From DASRAU01 sp036005805 (GTDB lineage: Bacteria; Acidobacteriota; Polarisedimenticolia; Gp22-AA2): a stretch of 64,000 bases of DNA. The translations under genes were made by a program, and so were the position numbers. The notes under the pieces were generated by a model. That model searched no databases and had not been told where the DNA came from. It worked only from the letters and a program-made list of their open reading frames with translations. Of this stretch, positions 6,938 through 15,883 are shown in pieces. Each line of letters opens with the position of its first letter. The first letter of the stretch is position 1. The stretch covers positions 19,146 to 83,145 of the forward strand of contig DASYQE010000066.1 of the NCBI GenBank assembly GCA_036005805.1, given 5' to 3'.

Positions 6938-9181
6938 ATGCTGCCCTTCCGGACCGGATCGCTGCCGCTTCCGAATCCGCACGCCCTCGACGGAGCGCGG
7001 GCCGCCCGCCCGCGCCCCGCTTGGACGCGCCGCGCCCTGCTTCTCCTGGCCGCGCCTGCGGGGCTGACTCTGTTCCTGGCGGCGGGATTCGCGCACCACG
7101 TCTACTTCGATCGGCAGAACCTCCCCGACCTCGGGCCGTTTCTCCGGTTCGAACCCCCGACCACCGGTGAGATCTACGATGACCGCGGCAAGGTTCTCAT
7201 CCAGCTGGCGCGGGAGTATCGCCGGGTGGTCTCCTACGACGAGGTTCCGCTCATCCTGCGCCAGGCGATCCTCGCGGCCGAGGACAAGAACTTCCTGACC
7301 CACTCCGGCGTGGAATACCGCGCGTTCCCGCGCGTCGTCGAGAAGTCCGCCGCGCATTCGCTGGCGGGGTGGTGGAAGGGAGACGGATTCCGGCTGTGCT
7401 TTCCGCAGGGCGGATCGACCCTCACGCAGCAGCTCGTCCGCACTTACTTCCTTCAGGACCTGACAGTCCGCGAGAACAGCGACCTCCTGATCGAGGAGGG
7501 GATGACCACGCGCACCCTCGCGGCGATCCTGGGGGTTCGAGCCACGAACAAGCTCCTCCGGAAAACGGAGGAGATCCGCCTGTCCCTGTGGATCGAGGAG
7601 GAAATGCTCCGGCGCCACGGATCCAGGGAACGGGCCAAGCGCGAGATCTTCGCGCGTTACGCAAGCTTCATCTACCTGGGGAATGGCCGCTACGGCTTCG
7701 CCGCCGCGTCCGAGTACTACTTCGGCAAGCCCCTGTCGCTCTACACCCCGGACGACGCGGCGGAGGCGGCGCTTTTGGCGGGGATCGGCAAGTCCCCCCG
7801 GGCATACGCTCCGACGTCCGGAACCGGGCGGCCCCTGGACCGCCGCAACGCGATCCTCGGCCTCATGGCGCGCGATGGGTTCATCTCCGAATCCCGCGCG
7901 CAGCGATTTCGCGCCGAACCGATTCGCCTGTCGGAGCGCAGCCTGGTCAAGACCGAGGCGCCTGGTGCCATCGCCAGCGTGCTCGCCGAGCTGGCGCTTC
8001 GTGGCGGCACCCGCTTCACGGTCGAGGACCTGCTGCAGGGACGGATCTCGGTCTACGCGACGGTGGACGGCCGGGCCCAGACCATCGTCAACGAGGCGCT
8101 GGAGCGCGGCCTGGCCCTCTACGAAAAGCGGCATCGCCGCTCGACCGGGCTCATCCAGGGATCGGTGGTGGTGCTGCGCAATGCGGACGCGGCGATCCTG
8201 GCGGAGACCGGCGGCCGCCGGGTGTTCAAGGACCGCTCCAACCTGTACTCCGACTTCAACCGCGTCACCGGCTCGCTCCGACAGCCGGGCTCCGCATGGA
8301 AGCCGATGGTCTACCTGGCAGCGTTCCATCGCGGGCTGGACCTCGACACCACCGTGCCCGACGCACCCATCAGCGTTCCGGGCGGGGACGGCGCGGTGAA
8401 GTGGATCGCCAACTACGATCACCGGTTCAAGGGGCGGATCCCGGTCCGCCAGGCGCTCGCCGAGTCCCGCAACGCGGTGGCGGTGTGGCTCGCCCGCGAG
8501 GTCGGCATCTCCGAAGTGAACCGGACCGCCCGGAAACTGGGCATCCGGAGCCCGCTGCATCCCTACATCAGCACGGCGCTGGGCGCGTCGGAGGTGCGGC
8601 TGCTGGAGCTGGCGAGCGCCTATCGCGCCATGGCTTCGGGCCTTCCGGCAGAGCCGCACGTCATCGCCCGGGTGACCGACGCCTCCGGCGAGGTGGTGCT
8701 CTACGCGGCGCCCGGCGCGGCGCCGGAGTCCGTCTCCGGCGGACCGAACGCCGCCGAGCTGAGCCTGATCCAGGAAGGGCTGCGCGGAGTGGTCCGACTG
8801 CCGGACGGGACGGCCCACGCCCTCGACAGCCCCGACTTCCCGATCGCCGTGATGGGCAAGACCGGCACGACGAGCAGCTTCCGCGACGCGCTGTTCGTCG
8901 GGTCCACCTACGGACCGCAGGGGATCACGGTGGCCGTCCGCATCGGGTTCGACGACAACCGCACGCTCGGCGAGAAGGAGACCGGGGCGCGCGCCGCCCT
9001 CCCGGTGTTCCGGGAGATCATGCTGCGCATTTACCACGACGGGATCGCGGGGCCGCCGCCCCGGTTCCCCGGCGACATCGAGGCGCGGATCGACGCGTAC
9101 CTGGCGACGCAGTCCGTGCAGGAAGCCCAAAGCGCCGCGCCGCCGTCGACGAACTCCGGCGCGCGGCGATCCCGGCGCTAG
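6938..9181 (+). CDS. Class A penicillin-binding protein (PBP1-type glycosyltransferase/transpeptidase)
   Basis: 747 aa. It has a short basic cytoplasmic tail, one membrane helix (about 32-53), a GT51 domain with catalytic Glu115 in EDKNF and the GGSTLTQQ motif at 158-165, then a transpeptidase domain with SAWK (Ser452, Lys455), SRN (Ser510) and KTGT (641-644). All three penicillin-binding motifs are intact, so it should polymerise and cross-link peptidoglycan in the periplasm. An unusual insert rich in Trp/Gly (AGWWKGDGF) sits just before GGSTLTQQ. It follows the peptidoglycan-binding OmpA gene, a natural cell-wall pairing, and converges with the CheB-CheR kinase gene 7 bases away. Confidence 0.95.
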   Translation: MLPFRTGSLPLPNPHALDGARAARPRPAWTRRALLLLAAPAGLTLFLAAGFAHHVYFDRQNLPDLGPFLRFEPPTTGEIYDDRGKVLIQLAREYRRVVSYDEVPLILRQAILAAEDKNFLTHSGVEYRAFPRVVEKSAAHSLAGWWKGDGFRLCFPQGGSTLTQQLVRTYFLQDLTVRENSDLLIEEGMTTRTLAAILGVRATNKLLRKTEEIRLSLWIEEEMLRRHGSRERAKREIFARYASFIYLGNGRYGFAAASEYYFGKPLSLYTPDDAAEAALLAGIGKSPRAYAPTSGTGRPLDRRNAILGLMARDGFISESRAQRFRAEPIRLSERSLVKTEAPGAIASVLAELALRGGTRFTVEDLLQGRISVYATVDGRAQTIVNEALERGLALYEKRHRRSTGLIQGSVVVLRNADAAILAETGGRRVFKDRSNLYSDFNRVTGSLRQPGSAWKPMVYLAAFHRGLDLDTTVPDAPISVPGGDGAVKWIANYDHRFKGRIPVRQALAESRNAVAVWLAREVGISEVNRTARKLGIRSPLHPYISTALGASEVRLLELASAYRAMASGLPAEPHVIARVTDASGEVVLYAAPGAAPESVSGGPNAAELSLIQEGLRGVVRLPDGTAHALDSPDFPIAVMGKTGTTSSFRDALFVGSTYGPQGITVAVRIGFDDNRTLGEKETGARAALPVFREIMLRIYHDGIAGPPPRFPGDIEARIDAYLATQSVQEAQSAAPPSTNSGARRSRR

Positions 9182-9188
9182 CCAAAGC

Positions 9189-12100
9189 TCACGCGCTCCC
9201 GGGCCGGACCGGCACGCGCACTTCAATCCGGGTTCCGTACCCGGGCCGCGATCTCACCCGGATCGTGCCGTGGACCAGCCGCACCCGCTCCTTCATGCCC
9301 AGAAGCCCCAGCCCCTCTCCGCCCATCTTCCCGTCGACTTCGAACCCAAGGCCGCGATCCTGGATCGTCAGATGCAGGACGCCGCGGACCGTCTTGAGCA
9401 CGACGCTGGCGGACTTCGCGCCGGAGTGTTTCGCCACGTTCCGCAGGCCCTCCTGCGTCACCCGATACAGGCACAGGGCGATTTCCTCCGACAGGCCGAC
9501 CGGCTCCTTCTGGGCGCTGAAATCGACGTCGATCTCTTCGCGACCGGAGAACTTGACGCAGAACGACTTCAGCGCCGCCCGCAGCCCGAGGTGGGTGAGG
9601 ATCGCCGGATGGAGGTCGTAGGCCAGGCGCCGGACCTCCTCGACGACCTTGGCGATGTCCTCCTCGTGCGCCATGAAGCCCGCCTTGGCGGGCTCGCCTC
9701 CCGGAGTCAGCCGCGCGAGCCCGGCGGATCCGATCTGGAGCGCCGACAGCCTCTGGGTCAGGTCATCGTGCAGTTCCCTCGCGACCCGCTTTCTTTCGTC
9801 CTCCTGGGCCCGGATCAGCCGCCCCGCGAGGACCCGCAGCTCCGCGCGGCTCGCCCTGAGATCCAGCTTCTTTTCGCGCAGCGACGACTCGGCCCGCAGG
9901 CGGCCCTTCTGCACCGTGTCGCGCGAGGCGACCAGCCGCCGCTCCGCGAGCCGGAACCTCGTGATGTCCTTCATGGTGATCAGGATGATCGTCCCTTCCT
10001 CTTCGTGCCGATCGAATTGTCGCGCGTCGATCGCCATGATCCGCGGAGGCGAGTCGCCGGCCTCGAACTCGATCTCGAAATCCCTGAGCCGCGAGCGGCG
10101 GCCCAGCGACTCCTCGAGAAGCCGCTTGAAGGCCGGGGAGCGGAACCCGCTCGGCTCCAGCTCGAACACCAGCCGATGCTCCATCGCGGTCGCCGAGGTG
10201 TGGAAGGTCTCGAGGAACGCACGGTTGGCCATGAGCACGCGCCGGTCGCCCCCCAGCACCAGCAGGGGTTCCTGGACGGCCTCCACGATCGTCCGGCTGA
10301 AGTTCCTGGCGCGTTCGACTTCCTGGAAGCTGCGCTTCAGGCGATCGATCTCGAACAGCACCACGACGAGACCGCTGACCCGGCCGTCCTCGGTCCGGTA
10401 GGGGCGAAGCCGCATGGAATACCAGACGTTCAACCGATCCTGGACCTCGATGTCTCTGGCCCCCTGCGTCTTGAGCACCTCGGCCGCCACCTGTTCGAGG
10501 TCAGCGAACCTGAGAGTGTGCCGGACTTCGGAGACCGGGCGCCCGACATCCGCGGGGGTCAGCCCCATCACCTTGTCCGCGGCGGGCGTGGATCGGCGCA
10601 ACTTCAGATCGCCCGTCAGGATCAGGATCGGAACGTCGACGCTTTTGACCAGGTTGGCGAGATCGTTGCCGATCTCCGTCAGGTCGCGGTTGCGCATCCC
10701 CAGCTGGTCGTTGACCGTCGTCAGCTCTTCGTTCGTCGATTCGAGCTCCTCATGCGAGGTCTGCAGCTCTTCGTTGGCGCTCTGCAGCTCCTCCATGCTC
10801 GCCATGAGCTCCTCGTTCGCCGCCTTGAGCTCCTCCTCGGCGGACTGGCGGCTGTCGATCAGCAGCCTGAGCTCGTTCCTCAGGCGGATCACCTCGCGTC
10901 CAGCGACGCTCCCTCCTGCCTTGCTCTTCGTGCCGGCCGGCGATTTCGTGCCTGGCGCGGCGGCGGACAGGGGGGCGACGGTCTCGAAGAGCACCAGGAG
11001 GCCGGCGCCCCGATCGGCGCGGGCGGGCATCGGGATGACCTCGAGAGAAGGCCTTCCGGGACCGTGGCCGCGCCGGGTCGGCCAGCCCTCCCTGCGGACG
11101 GGAGCGCCCGTCTTCCTGGCCCGACCCACCGCATCGGACAATTGCGGGATGAGGTCGCGCCTGACCAGCCGGAGGATGCTGAGGTTGGCTGTTCCGGGCG
11201 CAAACCGCACGTAGGGATGCGGGTCTCCGAGGATCTCGATCATCTCCAGCTTCTCGTTGATCACGACGCCCGCCGGAGCGTACCGCTCCATGATCAGCTG
11301 GTTCGCCTCCTCCCGGAGGCTCGGTCCGGTCCGTTCCCTGATGGCGGCGCGGACCGCCGGCCGCCTCCCGGATCCGGCCAGCCAGGCGGTGGCTCCCGCC
11401 ACCTCTCCGGCGGGGGCCGGCTTCTTCCTGTAGACCCTGTGTTTCGCGTCCAGCGGGGCGAACCGGCCGGAGGAGCCGTCGGGCGTCTCGGCCTTCCCGA
11501 GGAGCAGGCAGCCGTCCGGCCTCAGGGCGTAGTGGAAGATCGACAGGATCGTTTCCTGGAGTGGCTTCCCCATGTAGATCAGGACATTGCGGCAGCTCAC
11601 GAGATCGACCTTGGAGTAGGGAGGGTCTCTCGTGATGTCCTGCCGGGCGAAAACGCAGGCCTCGCGGACGCGCTGGCCGATCTTCCAGCCCTTGCCCAGT
11701 TTCACGAAGAACCGTCGCCGGCGCGCCGGCGAGACCGATCCCGCGATGCTCGACGGGTAGACCCCGGCGCGGGCCGTGGCGATGGCCTTCTCGCTCAGGT
11801 CGGTGGCGAAGATCTGAATCGGGTGATCGACGCGCAGACGATCGGTGACCTCGAACAGAAGGATGGCGAGCGAATACGCCTCCTCGCCGGTGGAGCAGCC
11901 GGGGACCCAGACCCGGAACGGCTCCCGGGGCGGCTTCTTCTTCAGCAGCGAGGGCAGGATCCTCGTCTTCAGCCGCTCGAGGGTTTGCGGGTCCCGGAAG
12001 AACTCGGTGACCTTGATCAGGAGGTCTTCGTACAGGGCGTCCAGCTCCGCGGGTGTCCGGCGCAGGAAGCGGGCGTAGTCCGCGACACTCCGTATCTTGC

Positions 12101-12866
12101 CGAGAGTCATCCGGCGATGCAGCCGGCGCTGGACGGTGGCCTCCTTGTAGGCGGAGAAATCCACCCCGGTTCTCTCGCGCAGGCGCGCGAAGACTTCCGC
12201 CAGCCCTCCCGCCGGTGACTCCTTGGGCTCAACCGGCGCCGCGACGCCCGCAGCCGGCCGGAGATTTCGCGCGAACTGAACCAGCTTCGCGGCGATCTCC
12301 CGCGGCGGCAGGACGAAGTCCGCGGCGTTGGCCCGGATCGCGCTTCGGGGCATGCCGTCGTACCGGGCCGTGCCGGGATCCTGGGCGATGGTGATGCCGC
12401 CGGCGTTCCTGATCGCCGCCAGTCCCAACGTCCCGTCCGACGCGGTCCCGGAGAGGATCACGCCGATCGCCCGTGGTCCGCGATCCCGCGCCAGCGAAGC
12501 GAGGAAATGATCGATCGGAAGGTTTTTCGCCGGCGCCTCGAGACGGCGCGAGAGGGTCAAGGTGCGCCGGTCGATGCTCATCCTCGTGTTGCGCGGGATC
12601 ACGTAAACATGATCCGGCTCGAGGACCATCCCGTGCTTCGCCTCCCGGACCGGCATGGAGGTCGTCCGGGCGAGCAGGGAGGTCAGGATGCTCTCGTGCT
12701 TCGGATCCAGATGCGAAACGAACACGATCGCCATCCCGGTATCGGCCGGCAGGTGCTCCAGCAGTGCGGAGAACGCCTCCAGACCGCCCGCGGAGGCGCC
12801 GACTCCGACGACGTCGCAGAGCCCGCGACGGCGCGCCTCCCGTCCCCGTTGGGGCTTTCTCGCCAT
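9189..12866 (-). CDS. CheB-CheR-PAS histidine kinase fusion
   Basis: 1225 aa from the ATG with GGGAGGGTC upstream. Domains in order: CheB methylesterase (about 18-200, nucleophile Ser25 in GASAGG, His in SHLDPKH, Asp in SGTASDG); CheR methyltransferase (about 230-490, SAM loop PGCSTGEEAY near 320); PAS-like region; a long heptad coiled coil (EELKAANEELMASMEELQSA and similar); further PAS domains; HisKA_3 dimerisation domain with phospho-acceptor His1033 in ARELHDDLTQ; and a HATPase (NVAKHSGAK, GLGLLGMKER). There is no receiver domain, so CheB is not under its own phosphorylation control. Such fusions integrate chemotaxis-like methylation with NarL-type phosphorelay. The LuxR/NarL regulator at 40.7 kb is a possible partner. 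Confidence 0.93.
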   Translation of the reverse strand: MARKPQRGREARRRGLCDVVGVGASAGGLEAFSALLEHLPADTGMAIVFVSHLDPKHESILTSLLARTTSMPVREAKHGMVLEPDHVYVIPRNTRMSIDRRTLTLSRRLEAPAKNLPIDHFLASLARDRGPRAIGVILSGTASDGTLGLAAIRNAGGITIAQDPGTARYDGMPRSAIRANAADFVLPPREIAAKLVQFARNLRPAAGVAAPVEPKESPAGGLAEVFARLRERTGVDFSAYKEATVQRRLHRRMTLGKIRSVADYARFLRRTPAELDALYEDLLIKVTEFFRDPQTLERLKTRILPSLLKKKPPREPFRVWVPGCSTGEEAYSLAILLFEVTDRLRVDHPIQIFATDLSEKAIATARAGVYPSSIAGSVSPARRRRFFVKLGKGWKIGQRVREACVFARQDITRDPPYSKVDLVSCRNVLIYMGKPLQETILSIFHYALRPDGCLLLGKAETPDGSSGRFAPLDAKHRVYRKKPAPAGEVAGATAWLAGSGRRPAVRAAIRERTGPSLREEANQLIMERYAPAGVVINEKLEMIEILGDPHPYVRFAPGTANLSILRLVRRDLIPQLSDAVGRARKTGAPVRREGWPTRRGHGPGRPSLEVIPMPARADRGAGLLVLFETVAPLSAAAPGTKSPAGTKSKAGGSVAGREVIRLRNELRLLIDSRQSAEEELKAANEELMASMEELQSANEELQTSHEELESTNEELTTVNDQLGMRNRDLTEIGNDLANLVKSVDVPILILTGDLKLRRSTPAADKVMGLTPADVGRPVSEVRHTLRFADLEQVAAEVLKTQGARDIEVQDRLNVWYSMRLRPYRTEDGRVSGLVVVLFEIDRLKRSFQEVERARNFSRTIVEAVQEPLLVLGGDRRVLMANRAFLETFHTSATAMEHRLVFELEPSGFRSPAFKRLLEESLGRRSRLRDFEIEFEAGDSPPRIMAIDARQFDRHEEEGTIILITMKDITRFRLAERRLVASRDTVQKGRLRAESSLREKKLDLRASRAELRVLAGRLIRAQEDERKRVARELHDDLTQRLSALQIGSAGLARLTPGGEPAKAGFMAHEEDIAKVVEEVRRLAYDLHPAILTHLGLRAALKSFCVKFSGREEIDVDFSAQKEPVGLSEEIALCLYRVTQEGLRNVAKHSGAKSASVVLKTVRGVLHLTIQDRGLGFEVDGKMGGEGLGLLGMKERVRLVHGTIRVRSRPGYGTRIEVRVPVRPGSA

Positions 12867-13169
12867 GACCCTCCCAGGTGTGCCGGCCAGACTACCACGC
12901 CCGGCCAAAATGCCCTGTCCATCAGGGTCTTCCTGACGATGTGTCGGAAAGGAGGCCTCTTCGATCAAGGGGCTTCCTAGTGTTGCTTCCCGCCCCGCCG
13001 GAGTACAAAGACATTCGCACGGCAGCGTACGCATTCAGGGCCGATCCGGGCCGTCCGTGCGGGAAGCGTCAGCGAAAGACCCACGTCGTTTCCGCCTCGA
13101 GCGTCGAGGCCGGGGGCGAAGGGGGCGAAGCCCGCCGCGAACGCGGGCGAATCCGGGGGATCGAGCCTG
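12867..13169. other. Divergent promoter/leader region upstream of the EPS locus
   Basis: The 303 bases between the leftward kinase and the rightward NusG-like gene contain two leader hairpins near the right end and no credible gene. No consensus sigma-70 or sigma-54 promoter stands out. An imperfect TTGCTT with TACAAA is present near 12980-13007, but the spacing is about 15. Confidence 0.5.
13094..13148 (+). promoter_or_regulatory. Two tandem leader hairpins before the NusG-like gene
   Basis: Perfect inverted repeats 13094-13100/13104-13110 (7 bp, 3-base loop) and 13130-13135/13143-13148 (6 bp, 7-base loop) lie 22-76 bases before the ATG. They could be an attenuator or the nucleic-acid target of the antiterminator encoded next. 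This is inference from position. Confidence 0.35.
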
Positions 13170-13700
13170 ATGCCGACCGACCTGGTCCACGATGCGGGTG
13201 CCCGCTGGCACGTCCTGTGGACGCGCAGCCACTGCGAGCAGCTGGTGCACGACCAGCTCGCGGGCAAGCATTTCGATCTCTTCCTGCCGAAGTTCGAAGC
13301 CTGGACCAGACGCGCCGGAACGCAAAGGGTCGCCGGAACGCCACTTTTCCCGGGCTACCTGTTCCTGCGCCACGCCCTCGACAAGGAGAGCTATGTCGAG
13401 GTGCGCAAGGCCCGCGGTCTGGTGTCGATCCTGGGAGACGGCTGGGATCGGCCGGCGGCGCTCCCCGACTCCGAGATCGACGCCATTCGACGGATGGTGG
13501 GAGCGAAGGCGCCGGTGGCGGCGCATCCCTACCTGAAGGAAGGACGGCGCGTCCGCGTCACGCGCGGATCGCTCGCCGGCCTCGAAGGGATTCTCCTGCA
13601 GCTCAAGATGAAACAGGGGCTCTTGGTCCTGTCGCTGAACCTGCTGCAGCGCAGCGTGGCGGTGGAAGTGGACTGCACCGCGGTCGAGCCGGCCCACTGA
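13170..13700 (+). CDS. NusG/RfaH/UpxY-like transcription antiterminator
   Basis: 176 aa. The NGN domain opens RWHVLWTRSHCEQLVHDQL and continues with FLPKFEAW, TPLFPGYLFLRHAL and GLVSILGDG, all diagnostic of specialised NusG paralogues. A KOW-like strand set follows (EGRRVRVTRGSLAGLEGIL). Paralogues of this kind bind paused RNA polymerase in a leader and allow long polysaccharide operons to be read through. It is the first gene of a roughly 24-kb rightward EPS locus and follows two hairpins, the expected position. It ends 2 bases before the Wzz gene, so it is likely co-transcribed. Confidence 0.9.
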   Translation: MPTDLVHDAGARWHVLWTRSHCEQLVHDQLAGKHFDLFLPKFEAWTRRAGTQRVAGTPLFPGYLFLRHALDKESYVEVRKARGLVSILGDGWDRPAALPDSEIDAIRRMVGAKAPVAAHPYLKEGRRVRVTRGSLAGLEGILLQLKMKQGLLVLSLNLLQRSVAVEVDCTAVEPAH

Positions 13701-13702
13701 GG

Positions 13703-15055
13703 ATGACCATGCCCGACACGATGAAACAGAGGCTCGGACCGGAGGTCGTCCTGTCCGTCTGGCGCAGGCGGAAATGGCTCGCCCTGTCGACCTTCGCCGC
13801 GATCCTCGCGGCCGCCGCCAGCGTGGCCGCCTTCCTGCCCGACCGCTACCGGGGCATCGCCACGGTGCTGGTCGAGCGCCGGGCGACCGAGGCCTCGATG
13901 CCGGCCGCCGACACCAACGAGATGGAAACGCGCCTGCGCACGATTGGAGAGAAGATCCTCAGCCGCGCGCAGCTCGAAGCCTTGATCCGGCGATTCCATC
14001 TCTACGAGACCGCCAGAGCGGAAGGAGCCTCCGCGGAGGCGATCGTCGAGCAGATGCGCCGGGACACCCACCTGGAGCTCAAGGGGATCGACCCGCTCGG
14101 CGGAGGCGGCGCGACCATCTCCTTCGCCCTCAGCTACTGGGGAGACGATCCCAAAACCGCCGCCGCGGTCGCCAACACGATCGCGGCCAGCTACGTCGAG
14201 AACAACCGCCAGAGCCGCGAGCGCCAGGCCTCGTCCTCGGCCACATTCCTCAAGGCCCAGCTCGACGAGGCCAAGGCGCACCTGGACGACAGCAGCGCGC
14301 AGCAGGCGCGTCTGGTCGCGCGCCGCGACGGTCTCGTCAAGCGTCTGGCGTCGATGGAGCCCGGCAACAGCCCCAGGTCCATGGACGCCGTGCGCCTGGC
14401 GAATCTCCGGCAGGAGCTGGCCGGGCTGCTGACCCAGTACAAGGACTCCCACCCTCTGGTCGTCCGGATGCGGGGGGAAATCAAGGCGCTCGAGCTGCAG
14501 GTCGCCGGAGCCGCGCCGCAAGGCCGGAGCGCGGACGGCGAGGCGATCCAGCAGGCGAGGGACGCGCTGGCCCAGACGAACGCCCTCGTCCTGTCGAGCG
14601 ATTACGCCACCGCGAGCGACCATTACCTGTCCCTGATGAAACTCTACGAGGAGGCGCGGCTCAACGAGAGCAAGGAGCAGGACGCGCAGGGCGTCCAGTT
14701 CGCCATCCTGGATCCGGCGGTCGTGCCGGATCGGCCCGCGTCGCCCAACCGGTTCCGCATCCTGTTCGGAGGCCTGGTCCTGTCGATCGGGATGGCGTTC
14801 GGTGCCGTCGTGGCGGCGGAACACCTCGACACGACCTTCCACGCGCTGGACGACCTGCGCGCTTTCACGCGGGTCCCGATCCTGGCGAGCATCTCGCGCA
14901 TCGCCACGAGGAGGGAGACCTGGCGGCGCCGGTTCCGCCTGCTGCTGGGATTCTGCCTGGCGGCCGCCGGCCTGCTGCTCGTCGTCGGGATGTCCTGGCT
15001 CGTCGCGCACCGGGGCGGCTCGGTGCTGACGATGCTCGTCGGAGGTCACGCCTGA
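13703..15055 (+). CDS. Wzz/GumC-type polysaccharide co-polymerase
   Basis: 450 aa. Membrane helix 1 (about 27-47) opens the Wzz domain, with RYRGIATVLVE typical of its first strand. A large periplasmic coiled-coil region spans roughly 150-330. The signature Pro-rich segment VVPDRPASPNR precedes helix 2 (about 355-375), and an extra C-terminal helix lies near 415-437. It controls chain length and contacts the cognate kinase. The kinase domain is not fused but encoded by the next gene, which overlaps by one base (TGATG). ATG 13703 was chosen, and ATG 13709 two codons later is possible. Confidence 0.9.
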   Translation: MTMPDTMKQRLGPEVVLSVWRRRKWLALSTFAAILAAAASVAAFLPDRYRGIATVLVERRATEASMPAADTNEMETRLRTIGEKILSRAQLEALIRRFHLYETARAEGASAEAIVEQMRRDTHLELKGIDPLGGGGATISFALSYWGDDPKTAAAVANTIAASYVENNRQSRERQASSSATFLKAQLDEAKAHLDDSSAQQARLVARRDGLVKRLASMEPGNSPRSMDAVRLANLRQELAGLLTQYKDSHPLVVRMRGEIKALELQVAGAAPQGRSADGEAIQQARDALAQTNALVLSSDYATASDHYLSLMKLYEEARLNESKEQDAQGVQFAILDPAVVPDRPASPNRFRILFGGLVLSIGMAFGAVVAAEHLDTTFHALDDLRAFTRVPILASISRIATRRETWRRRFRLLLGFCLAAAGLLLVVGMSWLVAHRGGSVLTMLVGGHA

Positions 15056-15837
15056 TGTCCTCGAACCTCGGCACCCTGGACCAGGCGGCGCGCGCGGAGT
15101 CGGCGCGGCAGCAGCCGGTCCCGTCGCCGTCCCGCTCGGCCGGATTCAAGCCGGGCGAGCAGCTCGTCAGCCTCCGCTCCAGCGAGTCGTTCGAAGCCAA
15201 CATGTACCGGATCCTGACGCACCGGATCGAGCACGCGGACGCCAACGCCGGCCGCGGGGTGATCGCCGTGACCAGCCCGGGCGCCGGCGAGGGAAAGACC
15301 ACGACCGCCATCAACCTCGCCGGGACCCTGGCCCAGTCGCAGGGGTCGCGCGTGCTGCTCATCGATGCCGATCTTCGCCTTCCCGGCGTGGCCGCGCAGC
15401 TGGGGCTTCCCGGCGGCGGGCCGGGACTGGCCGACGCGATTCTCGACGCCGAACTCCCGCTCGAGAAGGTCGTCCACCACGACCCCCGCTTCAACCTGTC
15501 CATCCTGACCTCCGGCCGCCGTCTCGCCGGGCCGTACGAGGCGCTCCGGTCGCCGCGACTGGGCGACCTCCTCGACCAGGCGCGGCGCGCCTACCACTAC
15601 GTCATCGTCGACACGCCCCCGGTGCTGCCCGTGCCCGACTGCCGGGCCATCGCGCATTGGGCGGACCGTCTGCTCCTCGTCGTCGCCGCGCATCGGACGC
15701 CGCGCCGATACCTGGAGGAGGCCTTGAACGCGCTCGACCAGGACAAGATCGCCGGCCTGGTGTTCAACAGCGCCGATCCGCCGCCCGCGGGACCCTACGC
15801 GTACTACCGCGGTTACGGCGCGCCGCCGGCGCGCTGA
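15055..15837 (+). CDS. CpsD/CapB-like tyrosine-kinase-type ATPase
   Basis: 260 aa cytoplasmic P-loop protein. Walker A is SPGAGEGKTTT, Walker A' is VLLIDADLRLPG, and Walker B is VIVDTPP. This is the bacterial tyrosine kinase arrangement that works with a Wzz partner. The C-terminus ends PYAYYRGYGAPPAR, with four tyrosines in seven residues that could serve as an autophosphorylation cluster. Residues 1-40 are a low-complexity extension. Cyclic phosphorylation of such kinases regulates polymer length and export. The one-base overlap with the Wzz gene indicates strict co-production. Confidence 0.88.
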   Translation: MSSNLGTLDQAARAESARQQPVPSPSRSAGFKPGEQLVSLRSSESFEANMYRILTHRIEHADANAGRGVIAVTSPGAGEGKTTTAINLAGTLAQSQGSRVLLIDADLRLPGVAAQLGLPGGGPGLADAILDAELPLEKVVHHDPRFNLSILTSGRRLAGPYEALRSPRLGDLLDQARRAYHYVIVDTPPVLPVPDCRAIAHWADRLLLVVAAHRTPRRYLEEALNALDQDKIAGLVFNSADPPPAGPYAYYRGYGAPPAR

Positions 15838-15883
15838 CGCGCCGCCTCACGTCCTCGTTCCACCGAATCGAACATTTCAATCC

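Noticed and set aside
9270..12218. Very long open frame antisense to the CheB-CheR kinase
   Set aside because: Its translation is Arg/Gln/Leu-rich with no motif and mirrors third-position GC of the true gene; no ribosome site is present.
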